Origin: Panulirus ornatus
Taxonomy: Eukaryota > Arthropoda > Malacostraca > Decapoda > Palinuridae
Length of the DNA: 64,000 bases
Reading direction: 5' to 3'
Assembly (NCBI RefSeq): GCF_036320965.1
Contig: NC_092232.1
Span: 59,841,555 to 59,905,554, forward strand
Each line of letters begins with the position of its first letter. Positions within the stretch are counted from its first letter, which is position 1. Of this stretch, positions 18,290 through 37,640 are shown piece after piece. Both the position numbers and the translations under genes were made by a program. The notes beneath the pieces were generated by a model. It was given only the letters and a program-made list of their open reading frames with translations, searched no databases and was not told where the DNA came from.

Positions 18290-18674
18290 GTCGCCCAGGT
18301 GCATATGCACCAATAATCACCCATCTCTCTCCATCCACTTTCACTTTCACCCATATCAATCTAGAGTTTACTTTCTTACACTCTATCACATACTCCCACC
18401 ACTCCTGTTTCAGGAGTAGTGCTACTCCTTCCCTTTCTCTTGTCCTCTTACTACCCCCTGACTTTACTCCAAAGACATTCCCAAACCACTCTTCCCCTTT
18501 ACCCTTGAGCTTCGTTTCACTCAGAGTCAAAACATCCAGGTTCCTTTCCTCAAACATACTACCTATCTCTCCTTTTTTCTCATCTTGGTTACATCCACAG
18601 ACATTTAGACATCTCAGTCTGAGCCTTCGAGGAGGATGAGCACTTCCCGCGTGACTCATTCTTCTGTTTCCCAT
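18286..18674 (-). pseudogene. LINE copy 5: 5' end of the ORF, 3'-truncated
   Basis: This is the only copy in the window that keeps the LINE start codon (ATG at 18674-18672). The frame reads through an Arg-rich leader and the endonuclease N-terminus ([34 protein letters not shown]) to GAYAPG. It then passes without a stop into the GGT/GAT array at the CACCTGGGC sequence. Ordinary LINE insertions lose their 5' end, so loss of the 3' end here implies a later rearrangement or a template switch. Comparison with LINE copy 3 suggests a full-length protein of about 1000 residues. Confidence 0.85.
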
Positions 18675-19880
<1,206 letters not shown>

Positions 19881-20688
19881 ATGATTGCAGTTAGAAACTG
19901 ACAGATGTAATATAGCAAAAAATATGAACAAAACAGTGAGTTGGTGACATGTTTCATATGCTTGTAATACGACTCTGAAGTTAATTCGTAAATCCTTACG
20001 GGGAATAAATGGTGGACAAATGGTGAGGGAAGGTGCAAAAACGGGGCTCTTTCAGTCCAAACTAGAATTCATTTGTTCACTACGACATTGATCTCAGGAC
20101 ATTTCAATGGCTGAGATTTACATGATACAGAAAATCTTCAAACAAGGACGATAGACAGATGGATAGATGGTTGAATAAATAGGTAAACTTGATAGATGTA
20201 GGTGGAATCAGAGTCGCCTATGATTTCCTTCACAGCGAATGAGATGATAAATGGGCGAGGCTATAACCATCGTCTGTGATTATTGTAAATGACTAATAAT
20301 GATTAATTTTTATTGCTTTCGTGCGACTGCTGTTAGCCTTTGAGGGTTAATGTTCCCTCAAAGTTGCCCGGACCCTACCACTAGGAGGTCAGCAGTTCGA
20401 CTTAGGGTCCATTTGTGCCATGTTTATGGCAACCAACAGAATGGATGTATTTTTCTTATTTTTTTTCATCCCTATGGATGGGACTCATAAATGTTAGGAA
20501 CTTTTCCTAACGATTTGATCCTTTATGGTAACCGCTTCATTCGTACAATAGTTTGTCAATAATGTGCAACTGAATGAAAACTTTTGCCATAGGAAATGTC
20601 TTCTGAGGACTGGGTATAACAGGGTCGACTGCTGGAGGAGGAGCAGCTTCTCCAATCTCAGGGACGGGAACTTAAGGTTCAAGGAATT

Positions 20689-21435
20689 TCAGGGATGAAT
20701 GTTGGTGGTGTGGACTTTAATCTTCAACACGGCAGCTTCAGCTTTAGGGTCGGCTGCTGCTGTAGATGCTGCTGATCCTCCAGTCGCAGTGACGGACACA
20801 TCAGGGTCTTCATCGACGACCAGTACGAGTACGTCGGGATCCACCAAGCCTGATTCATCCCCATAGAAGTAGGGGATCAAGGTCACCAATTCAGTGGTAG
20901 GCATCACTTTGCCCCGTTGTTTGGTGGGAGCCAAAGAAACATTGATGGGGATGGCGGCTGCTCCTGTGTCAACTACACCAGTTTCCTCGCTGGGTCCGCC
21001 TTTGCACAGGTCATCATCATCTTGATGCCGAGTCTGGATCTTCACCACTACTCTCTCGTGCACGGGTTCGATATCCAGACGTGATCTCTTCCTGGAAGGC
21101 CTTTGGCATTCTGGAAGGCACCGCTTTCCTCCCTGGGCCAGGCCCTCACTGCCGGACAACCAGGCAATTCTGGTGTAGGCGTACTCCTGGTGGCGGCCGT
21201 TGCGTCCTCCAAGTCTGCGATCTGCCTTGATGCCCCACCGTCCCAGTGTTCTCCCGACGTTCAGGACGGCAGCTTTCTCGTACCCGAACCCTTCGCAGAA
21301 TTCACAGTATCGGAAATATAGCTCAGTTCGGCTTATACAATCTTTAACAGCCCCGGTTTGCTGGATGTGAGCCTCGAAAAATTCAAGGAAGGATTCCTTG
21401 CCAGGGTACCGATGGGCAGCGCGGACGTGAGTCAT
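20689..21435 (-). CDS. Winged-helix protein WH1, copy A
   Basis: The first in-frame ATG (21435-21433, context GCAGAAATGA) gives 248 residues. Residues 13-95 resemble a winged-helix DNA-binding domain: FLEFFEAHI, ISRTELYFRYCEFCE, NVGRTLGRWGI, then RRLGGRNGRH and YAYTRIAWL as the wing strands. The spacing recalls both the RFX DNA-binding domain and the winged helix at the end of D5/P4-type primase-helicases. A basic patch RPSRKRSRLD (112-121) could be a nuclear signal, and residues 186-213 are acidic and hydrophobic. The inverted copy at 42857 differs by only a few residues and has no stops, which argues for function or recent duplication. A regulator is inferred; neither DNA target nor role is shown. 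The GC-rich coding stretch contrasts with its AT-rich flanks. Confidence 0.7.
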   Translation of the reverse strand: MTHVRAAHRYPGKESFLEFFEAHIQQTGAVKDCISRTELYFRYCEFCEGFGYEKAAVLNVGRTLGRWGIKADRRLGGRNGRHQEYAYTRIAWLSGSEGLAQGGKRCLPECQRPSRKRSRLDIEPVHERVVVKIQTRHQDDDDLCKGGPSEETGVVDTGAAAIPINVSLAPTKQRGKVMPTTELVTLIPYFYGDESGLVDPDVLVLVVDEDPDVSVTATGGSAASTAAADPKAEAAVLKIKVHTTNIHP

Positions 21436-21481
21436 TTCTGCGATCTGGTGAGATGAGTGATTTACTTGACGAAGTAAACTT

Positions 21482-21640
21482 TCATAGACCAGCACTTGCA
21501 AAAATATAGTGAAGCCACACAAAAATATAGTAGACTAGCGTTTCCTCATTGATTTAATATCCTAGATGATAGATTAACAGAGTGAAGTTGAAGCACCAGT
21601 GTAGTGAAGATGAAACATCAATATAGTGAAGATAGCAGGA
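21482..21640 (-). promoter_or_regulatory. Upstream motif cluster of WH1 copy A
   Basis: On the minus strand, CTTCACTATATTT lies just upstream of the gene (about 21502-21514). Further CTTCACTATA, CTTCACTACA and CTTCACTCTG words lie around 21575-21630. The same arrangement precedes WH1 copy B and related genes. Confidence 0.5.
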
Positions 21641-21728
21641 TACGGTAGAGGGTGTACACTGGGCAGAATTACCTCTTGTGGAGAGTGTAATGTAGCTTGT
21701 AGTGGAAAGATAATGACATAAATGATGG

Positions 21729-21733
21729 TGTGT

Positions 21734-21773
<40 letters not shown>
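21729..21773. repeat. (TG)n microsatellite
   Basis: Short TG tract inside block X, at the position of the CA tract in the inverted copy. Confidence 0.9.
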
Positions 21774-21774
<1 letters not shown>

Positions 21775-22028
21775 TAGTTGTACAAAGACTATATAAGAAA
21801 GACAGGAAAGCAGAAGTACTCTCGCGTGAGCAATGGCTGCTTAATTATGCGAGTTGTCAACAGCTGGTGGTACTAATTACCCTTGTGCTGTCTGGCTGTC
21901 TGTTTGTTGAGGAAAACTTTACAGCGAGTTTTCAGTTTGAAAAAAGAAAAAAGAAAATAATCCAAAACTTTTTTTTCATGTTTTTCCCAAGGATGAAGTA
22001 TTGTACGCACGACTTCAGACAAATATGA

Positions 22029-22271
22029 ACAATAACATATATAGGCAACATTAAACACAATGTTAGGGACCAAATCAACTGGACGGTTTCATCAACAATC
22101 ATGCCATATCAACCAGGACATATTTCATTCTTTAACATTAAAGCAACATATTTACATACATATCCTGTAATTGGTCCACGTAAGCCTAATGATCCTGATG
22201 AAGTGATTATGCAGATAAGAGATGATGGGAAATACTCTAACAATAATGAGCTTGAAAACAAGATTAATTAG
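22029..22271 (+). CDS. Conserved short open frame in block X, copy A (possible exon)
   Basis: A frame with no ATG at its start is open from the TGA at 22026-22028 to the TAG at 22269. It reads NIKHNVRDQINWTVSS, then PYQPGHISFFNIKATY, then GPRKPNDPDEVIMQIRD. In the inverted copy (42012-42254) the same frame and stop are kept with mostly conservative changes (I/F, KIN/KVN). It is probably the last exon or C-terminal remnant of a larger protein. No family was recognised. Confidence 0.4.
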   Translation, partial: TITYIGNIKHNVRDQINWTVSSTIMPYQPGHISFFNIKATYLHTYPVIGPRKPNDPDEVIMQIRDDGKYSNNNELENKIN

Positions 22272-22453
22272 CATAAGTGACTCGTTAATAAGTCAGCTCA
22301 AGAATGTTTTTTTCTTAAATTACAAAACTGTAGGTCTTGGGGAAATATGGTATGTACTTCTTGATATCTAAAAACAATTCGCCTTTGTCTTTGTTGAGTT
22401 TGTAGAAAAATGTGGTTGTTTGTTATCAATTTGTCTTGGATTTATCCCATCCT

Positions 22454-23160
22454 TGTTTTGCTGGAACATTATTTGATGTCTTACTTTATATTTGCATAGA
22501 TTATTATATTTTTGAATGTTAGTGCTTGTTCTACTGGCGTCGTTAACTACATAATTTCATATAAGTGAACACTTTATTTATATTTTGCATACATTATTTT
22601 TTTTGTCTTTTATCTAATAATGTAAGGTGTAAAATTTATGATTTTGATTTCCTCTTATATGTTAATCTGTTGTTGGATGGACAGCCTAGTCTATATGTTA
22701 TTTTCATGTATGAGAACTTCAATATTTTCTAGTTCTCTTTCTCTTTTTTTTACTTGTATTATCTTAGTCTTGCATTTTCTTTTAGTATCTTATTTTTTTG
22801 TGTGTGATATTTTCATATCACATATTACATGGGCAACATCTTTGGTTTGTTTCATCTTTGTGTTACGGGAATTTTGTTGTGTGTATATATTGTTATCCTC
22901 GTCTAGTATGTAGGTTTGTTTATTCTTTATTTTCACACTAAGTTAAGAGAAATTTCCCCCATTTACCCATTACTCACCAGTACCATCAGTTCAGTATACT
23001 AATATTAAACACAGCCCACCACTACGCCATACCGTGTTGTGATGAGACCTGAGGTCAGGTTAGCCTAGCCCTAATTATTGGCATAATGATTCATCTCTGA
23101 TGATGATGATGCGTCCCTCACTCACACTGTCCGAAAACACACTGCACTCCAAGGACTGAC
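22454..23160. other. AT-rich spacer, no gene recognised
   Basis: T-rich sequence. The 91-codon frame at 22638-22913 is Leu/Ile/Phe/Ser-rich, as expected from base composition, and is not supported as a gene. Confidence 0.5.
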
Positions 23161-23162
23161 AC

Positions 23163-23357
<195 letters not shown>

Positions 23358-23512
23358 AGCTTCTGAGTGACTTAAACATGGAGAAGAGAAGGCAATATGA
23401 ACCTGAATATTGTGATAAAGATACTGGGTTCTGGGATCACGTTGTCTTGTGTGACGAAAATACGTTTACTTCTGACTGACGCTTCCAGAAATACTGGAGT
23501 GTGGCGGTTAAC

Positions 23513-23989
<477 letters not shown>

Positions 23990-24720
23990 AATTTCTTTTT
24001 TTTTTTTGTAATAAATGTGTATTGTGCTGCATTTTGTGGCCGTCACACAGCCAAGATCGTTCAGCCAAAATCCGTTAAGGTCTGGAAGAAGTAATGAAAG
24101 GCGTTGAGAATATATATTTATTAATGATTACAAAACACAGACTATGTTCTCCTCTTGGTGTCTAAAAGATGACCCAACACATTACGACTACTTTAAGATC
24201 AAAGTTTCTAGACATTTAACAAATTATTTCCTATTATGTTCCTTTTCTCTCAGCATCATTTTTCTGGTTTACTTCGAAGAACTGCCATGTACTACCTAAT
24301 ATGATCATTCACTATAGATGTTTCCTGAATGATCTTCAACAACGTGTTGTATAACTCTGTTGTTGACATTATTTCGTGTAATGGATCAAACATTACAAAG
24401 TTGTGTCCATCCCCACAGGTGTTACACGTCCAAAGTAGAGATAATTCCTAGATATGGCGTCTGTCTAACATGAATATATTATCTGTTAATATTTGTATAA
24501 TGTTCCCCAGCTGGACGGTACTTAAGACTTTCGTATTAAAGTTGATCAGTTGTAAGTGATCAAGCATTACAAAGGTGTGTCCATTGCCACAGGTGCTACT
24601 GATCCCGGGTAAAGGTATTTCACCATCTTTGTATCTTTAACCTTTCTAGTTATAGATGTTTCATCCCTGATTCCAGCCTTACAATCGATTTTTTCCTCCT
24701 TATCTTTATCATATAATTAG
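23990..24720 (-). repeat. Block Z, copy 1
   Basis: Reverse-complement match to 27560-28380 and 54170-54990. The anchors are a ACACCTTTGTAATGC block with CTTGATCACTTACAA, and a related block with ACACAACTTTGTAATGC. These two blocks are themselves diverged direct repeats inside each copy. It is non-coding, and its function is unknown. Confidence 0.65.
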
Positions 24721-27047
<2,327 letters not shown>

Positions 27048-27048
27048 A

Positions 27049-27080
<32 letters not shown>
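27048..27080. repeat. (TA)n array
   Basis: Short TA tract separating two minus-strand derivatives. Confidence 0.9.
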
Positions 27081-27321
27081 TTTTTTTTTTTCATACTATT
27101 CGCCATTTCCCGCGATAGCGAGGTAGCGTTAAGAACAGAGGACTGGGCCTTTGAGGGAATATCCTCACCTGGCCCTCTTCTCTGTTCCTTCTTTTGGAAA
27201 AAAAAAAAAAAAAAAAAAAAAACGAGAGGGGAGGATTTCCAGCCCCCCGCTCCCTTCCCTTTTAGTCGCCTTCTATGACACGCAGGGAATACGTGGGAAG
27301 TATTCTTTCTCCCCTATCCCC
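27081..27321 (-). mobile_element. RIME-like derivative, copy 9
   Basis: Full minus-strand copy with an expanded internal A tract (about 27199-27222). The head ends CCCCTATCCCC directly in (TA)n (27322-27347). Confidence 0.8.
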
Positions 27322-27352
<31 letters not shown>

Positions 27353-27559
27353 ACAAGACACAAAAATGCAGTTTGATAAACTAACGTTCATTAAATGACA
27401 AATAAAGAATATGATATGTGAATTTCAACAATACTATTGATATTATAAAACCACATATGGCATACGCCAATTTTTCAAATCATCAAAAGTAATAAGAGAT
27501 GAAGCAGTCCGGAGGTAACTTGTGGAAGACAGAGTAGAGTGGCTAGGCTCAGAAGCATG

Positions 27560-28380
27560 TTCTCCACTTCAACTGACTAATGATATGTTAAGACAACACA
27601 AACCACATACATCCATTGTGAGGATAGAATCAGGGATGAAACATCTATAACTAGAAAGGTTAAAGATACAAAGATGGTGAAATACCTTTACCCGGGATCA
27701 GTAGCACCTGTGGCAATGGACACACCTTTGTAATGCTTGATCACTTACAACTGATCAACTTTAATACGAAAGTCTTAGGTATTATCCTTCAGGAAAACTT
27801 TTTAAAAATATTCATAAGACACATATATATGTTAGATATACACTATCTCTAGAATATATCTTTACCTGGGACGTGTGACACCTGTGTGGATAGACACAAC
27901 TTTGTAATGCATGATCCATTACACGAAATGAACTTCACTAACGAAGAGTTATACAACGCGTCGTTGGAGAACATTAATCAAATACATATACAGAATTTTT
28001 ATGTTAGATAAAAGACATTCTTGGTAGTAAACATAAGAAATGATGACGAAAGATCAGGGACGTAGATGTAGATATTTTGTTCAAAGATAAAGTACTCCTG
28101 CCTTAAACTAACTCATTGTATTGCATTTTCACTTAGATACCCACATGATAATGCGTTCTGTTCTTTAAAATCAAATTCTTATGTTTCTAACATGTTTTTA
28201 TTATATCTTATATAATCTTAAGGATTCAGGCTTAAAGATCTTGGTTCTGAACAACCATTATAATGCAACACAATACACATTTATCATAAACTAATAATCT
28301 ATCACAATAACCATTATGTTTGTACCAGATTCTTTAAGTCCTCAGTCACGTTTGTTAATATATAAGAGATTTTTCCGCCA
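27560..28380 (+). repeat. Block Z, copy 2
   Basis: Same orientation as 54170-54990 and inverted relative to 23990-24720. It ends at TTTTTCCGCCAC, where the tRNA-like gene follows. In copy 3 the sequence after the same word is different, so this is a breakpoint. Confidence 0.7.
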
Positions 28381-28389
28381 CTGACAAGT

Positions 28390-28460
28390 GGCTCCGTGGT
28401 GTAGTGGTTAGCACATCTGCCTCATAAACAGTTGGTCCGGGTTCGATTCCCGGCGGGGCC
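28390..28460 (+). tRNA. tRNA-like gene, CAT anticodon (Met-like)
   Basis: 71 nt with a 7-bp acceptor stem (GGCTCCG/CGGGGCC, one G-U), an A box TGGTGTAGTGG, a perfect B box GGTTCGATTCC, a 5-bp T stem and the loop CTCATAA. The anticodon stem is poor: only three internal pairs form. It may therefore be a tRNA pseudogene or the head of a tRNA-derived SINE. It sits at a breakpoint of block Z, just before a (CT)n tract. Confidence 0.6.
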
Positions 28461-28502
28461 TTTGTTTTCAGTATTTTTTTGTGATCGTAAATACTCGTAG
28501 GT

Positions 28503-28506
<4 letters not shown>

Positions 28507-28592
<86 letters not shown>
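28507..28592. repeat. (CT)n microsatellite
   Basis: CT dinucleotide tract following the tRNA-like gene. Confidence 0.95.
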
Positions 28593-28596
<4 letters not shown>

Positions 28597-28649
28597 GCCG
28601 ACAGGCAAGTTGAAGAAATCTGGAATTCATCCTTTAGAAATCTGGTATA

Positions 28650-28975
28650 CGAAGAGAGGCTATAATGATTGGATCTCTTCTCCCTTAAGACACGTTGACT
28701 TCGCAGCGACTTAATCCGTGTTCAAAATTCTGAATAAGTTCAATAAAGTAAACCTCGAGCATCTTTTCGAAATACAAGAAAATGCGGTTACCAGGACAAA
28801 TGGAATAAAACTCAAAGCTAAATAATGTAGTACGGACGTGGGATAAAGTTTCTTTTCCTATAGGTGTGGTTTAACACTGGAATAAGTTACCGTCAGACGT
28901 AGTGAATGCTAAAACCATAAATACTTTCAAAAGTCGTTTAGAAAAATATCTTATAAAGTCAGGTATACTTTGAGG
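28650..28975 (+). pseudogene. Decayed C-terminus of a second non-LTR retrotransposon family
   Basis: Reading across frame shifts and stops, the plus strand shows separate pieces LDLFSLKTR, LRSDLIRV, FKILNKFNKVN, LFEIQENAVTRTNG, SFFSYR, and NKLPSDVVNAKTINTFKSRL. This series is typical of the region after the RT in CR1/L2/jockey-type LINEs. It differs from the LINE at 9145. At least three stops and two shifts make it non-functional. It ends at a TGA near 28971. Confidence 0.65.
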
Positions 28976-29042
28976 AAAATGCCAGAAATAAACGGATAAA
29001 CGACAGCGATAACGGGGTTAATAGAAGGGTAATGTGCAGAAT

Positions 29043-29220
29043 AAAGTTATCTAATTTGTATAGACCATCACTAATGATAGGATTATAATTCTTTGTGTAT
29101 TTAATGATAGAAGATCCAATGATATTTCTAGTGGTAATAGAGCTGGAGTAATCTATTATCAAATACACAAAGAATTATAATCTCAATATCAGTGATGGTC
29201 TATACAAATTAGATAACTTT
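29043..29220. repeat. Palindromic (fold-back) sequence
   Basis: The arm 29043-29110 pairs with 29153-29220 with about 60 of 68 positions matching, around a 42-bp loop. It is AT-rich and non-coding, and could be a small hairpin MITE. Confidence 0.6.
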
Positions 29221-29261
29221 AGTGTTGATAAAATTTGTAAAATGATAAGTTTATGATACGC

Positions 29262-29590
<329 letters not shown>

Positions 29591-31840
29591 TTATTTTTAT
29601 TATACTCTGTCGCTGTCTCCCGCGTTTGCGAGGTAGCGCAAGGAAACAGACGAAAGAAATGGCCCAACCCACCCCCATACACATGTATATACATACGTCC
29701 ACACACGCAAATATACATACCTACACAGCTTTCCATGGTTTACCCCAGACGCTTCACATGCCTTGATTCAATCCACTGACAGCACGTCAACCCCGGTATA
29801 CCACATCGCTCCAATTCACTCTATTCCTTGCCCTCCTTTCACCCTCCTGCATGTTCAGGCCCCGATCACACAAAATCTTTTTCACTCCATCTTTCCACAT
29901 CCAATTTGGTCTCCCTCTTCTCCTCGTTCCCTCCACCTCCGACACATATATCCTCTTGGTCAATCTTTCCTCACTCATTCTCTCCATGTGCCCAAACCAC
30001 TTCAAAACACCCTCTTCTGCTCTCTCAACCACGCTCTTTTTATTTCCACACATCTCTCTTACCCTTACGTTACTCACTCGATCAAACCACCTCACACCAC
30101 ACATTGTCCTCAAACATCTCAGTTCCAGCACATCCATCCTCCTGCGCACAACTCTATCCATAGCCCACGCCTCGCAACCATACAACATTGTTGGAACCAC
30201 TATTCCTTCAAACATACCCATTTTTGCTTTCCGAGATAATGTTCTCGACTTCCACACATTCTTCAAGGCCCCCAGAATTTTCGCCACCTCCCCCACCCTA
30301 TGATCCACTTCCGCTTCCATGGTTCCATCCGCTGCCAGATCCACTCCCAGATATCTAAAACACTTCACTTCCTCCAGTTTTTCTCCATTCAAACTCACCT
30401 CCCAATTGACTTGACCCTCAACCCTACTGTACCTAATAACCTTGCTCTTATTCACATTTACTCTTAACTTTCTTCTTCCACACACTTTACCAAACTCAGT
30501 CACCAGCTTCTGCAGTTTCTCATATGAATCAGCCACCAGCGCTGTATCATCAGCGAACAACAACTGACTCACTTCCCAAGCTCTCTCATCCCCAACAGAC
30601 TTCATACTTGCCCCTCTTTCCAAAACTCTTGCATTCACCTCCCTAACAACCCCATCCATAAACAAATTAAACAACCATGGAGACATCACACACCCCTGCC
30701 GCAAACCTACGTTCACTGAGAACCAATCACTTTCCTCTCTTCCTACACGTACACATGCCTTACATCCTCGATAAAAACTTTTCACTGCTTCTAACAACTT
30801 TCCTCCCACACCATATATTCTTAATACCTTCCACAGAGCATCTCTATCAACTCTATCATATGCCTTCTCCAGATCCATAAATGCTACATACAAATCCATT
30901 TGCTTTTCTAAGTATTTCTCACATACATTCTTCAAAGCAAACACCTGATCCACACATACTCTACCACTTCTGAAACCACACTGCTCTTCCCCAATCTGAT
31001 GCTCTGTACATGCCTTCACCCTCTCAATCAATACCCTCCCATATAATTTACCAGGAATACTCAACAAACTTATACCTCTGTAATTTGAGCATTCACTCTT
31101 ATCCCCTTTGCCTTTGTACAATGGCACTATGCACGCATTCCGCCAATCCTCAGGCACCTCACCATGCGTCATACATACATTAAATAACCTTACCAACCAG
31201 TCAACAATACAGTCACCCCCTTTTTTAATAAATTCCACTGCAATACCATCCAAACCTGCTGCCTTGCCGGCTTTCATCTTCCGCAAAGCTTTCACTACCT
31301 CTTCTCTGTTTACCAAATCATTTTCCCCAACCCTCTCACTTTGCACACCACCTCGACCAAAACACCCTATATCTGCCACTCTATCATCAAACACATTCAA
31401 CAAACCTTCAAAATACTCACTCCATCTCCTTCTCACATCACCACTACTTGTTATCACCTCCCCATTTGCGCCCTTCACTGAAGTTCCCATTTGCTCCCTT
31501 GTCTTACGCACTTTATTTACCTCCTTCCAGAACACCTTTTTATTCTCCCTAAAATTTAATGATACTCTCTCACCCCAACTCTCATTTGCCCTTTTTTTCA
31601 CCTCTTGCACCTTTCTCTTGACCTCCTGTCTCTTTCTTTTATACATCTCCCACTCAATTGCATTTTTTCCCTGCAAAAATCGTCCAAATGCCTCTCTCTT
31701 CTCTTTCACTAATACTCTTACTTCTTCATCCCACCACTCACTACCCTTTCTAATCAACCCACCTCCCACTCTTCTCATGCCACAAGCATCTTTTGCGCAA
31801 TCCATCACTGATTCCCTAAATACATCCCACTCCTCCCCCA
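29591..31840 (-). mobile_element. LINE copy 6, 5'-truncated, RT frame intact
   Basis: The minus-strand frame is open from 31841 to the stop at 29787 (about 684 codons). It starts at [13 protein letters not shown] after the endonuclease domain and keeps all RT motifs ([40 protein letters not shown]) and the C-terminal region, followed by a short-form 3' UTR and tail hairpin. The endonuclease is missing, so it is not autonomous. Its 5' end is joined directly to the 3' tail of another LINE on the same strand. Confidence 0.88.
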
Positions 31841-32905
31841 TTATATTTTAATTTTGCTTTGTCGCTGTCTCCCGCGCCTGCGAGGTAACGCAAGGAAACA
31901 GACGAAAGAAATGGCCCAACCCGCCCCCACACACATGCACACACACACACACGTCCACACACGCAAACATACACACCCACACATCCCAACGTACACACAT
32001 GTATACACACACAGACACACATATATACATACATGCACACAATTCACACTGTCTGCCCCTACTCACCCCCATAGCCACCCCGCCACACATGGAATAACAT
32101 CCCCCTCCCCCCTCATGTGTGCGAGGCAGCGCCAGGAAAAGACAACAAAGGCCCCATACGCTCACACTCAGTCTCTAGCTGTCATGCAATAATGCCCGAA
32201 ACCACAGCTCCCTTTCCACATCCAGGCCCCACACAACTTTCCATGGTTTACCCCAGACGCTTCACATGCCCTAATTCAATCCACTGACAGCACGTCAATT
32301 CACTCTATTCCTTGCCCGCCTTTCACCCTCCTGCATGTTCAGGCCCCGATCACACAAAATCTTTTTCACTCCATCTTTCCAACTTCAATTTGGTCTCCCA
32401 CTTCTCCTCGTTCACTCCACCTCCGACACATGTATCCTCTTGGTCAATCTTTCCTCACTCATTCTCTCCATGTGCCCAAACCATTTCAAAACACCCTCTT
32501 CTGCTCTCTCAAACACGCTCTTTTTATTTCCACACATCTCTCTTACCCTTACAATACTTACCCGATCAAACCACCTCGCACCACACATTGTCCTCAAACA
32601 TCTCATTTCCAGCACATCCATCCTCCTGCGCACAACTCTATCCATACCCCAAAACCTCGCAACCATACAACATTGTTGGAACCACTATTCCTTCAAACAT
32701 ACCCATTTTTGCTTTCCGAGATAATGTTCTCGACTTCCACACATTCTTCAAGGCTCCCAGGATTTTCGCCCCCTCCCCCACCCTATGATTCACTTCCGCT
32801 TCCATGGTTCCATCCGCTGCCAGATCCACTCCCAGATATCTAAAACACTTTACTTCCTCCAGTTTTTCTCCATTCAAACTTACCTCCCAATTGACTTGGT
32901 ATCTG
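31841..32905 (-). pseudogene. LINE copy 7, C-terminal remnant with long 3' UTR
   Basis: Minus-strand piece from [14 protein letters not shown] to the LINE 3' end. Small deletions near 32300 and 32645-32660 break the frame. The 3' UTR (31850-32290) is the long form. It holds two tail-like hairpins, a TGCGAGG..-type one near 32120 and the usual one near 31865-31890, where short-form copies hold only one. Confidence 0.82.
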
Positions 32906-32909
32906 CACA

Positions 32910-36001
<3,092 letters not shown>

Positions 36002-36433
36002 CGTGCTGTCAGTGGACTGAATCAGGGAATGTGAAGCGTCTGGGGTAAATCATGGAAAGTTGTGTGGGGCCTGGATGTGGAAAGGGAGCTGTGGTTTCGG
36101 GCATTATTGCGTGAGAGCTGGAGACTGAGTGTGAACGAATGGGGCCTTTGTTGTCTTTTCCTAGTGCTACCTCACACACGTGAGGGGGGAGGGGGATGGT
36201 GTTCCATGTGTGGCGAGGTGGCGATGGGAATGAATAGGGGCAGGCAGTGTGAATTGTGTGCATGGGTATATATGTATGTGTCTCTGTGTGTATATATATG
36301 TGTATATTGAGATGTATAGGTATGTATATTTGCGTGTGTGGGCGTGTGTGTGTACATTATGTATGGGGGTTGGTTGTGCCATTTCTTTCGTCTGTTTCCT
36401 TGCGCTACCTTGCGCTACAAAGCAAAATAAATA
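36002..36433 (+). mobile_element. Long-form 3' UTR of LINE copy 8
   Basis: About 430 bp. A first tail-like hairpin, GCTACCTCACACACGTGAGG near 36165-36185, is followed by about 230 bp and then the usual CCTTGCGCTACC tail. The tail is damaged here: the GCGGGAG arm is gone and CTTGCGCTAC is duplicated. The long form is shared with copy 7 and defines a subfamily. Confidence 0.75.
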
Positions 36434-36436
36434 TAG

Positions 36437-37640
<1,204 letters not shown>

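Larger units (their letters stand above)
19881..22453 (-). repeat. Block X, copy A (inverted segmental duplication)
   Basis: About 2.57 kb matching 41834-44427 in reverse complement, with roughly 90% or better identity in the anchors compared by eye. It contains the winged-helix gene, its upstream motif cluster, a (TG)n tract at 21729-21773 ((CA)n at 42504-42551 in copy B), a second conserved open frame, and a conserved stem-loop pairing GGACCCTA (20371-20378) with TAGGGTCC (20404-20411). The two copies lie about 19.4 kb apart. Confidence 0.85.

Noticed and set aside
16439..18674. Very long His-, Thr/Ile-, Pro/Ser-, Gly/Asp- and Val/Met-rich ORFs
   Set aside because: They are the frames of one GGT/GAT array. 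Every frame on both strands is open, so openness carries no coding signal. Only the LINE N-terminus at 18286-18674 is real coding remnant.
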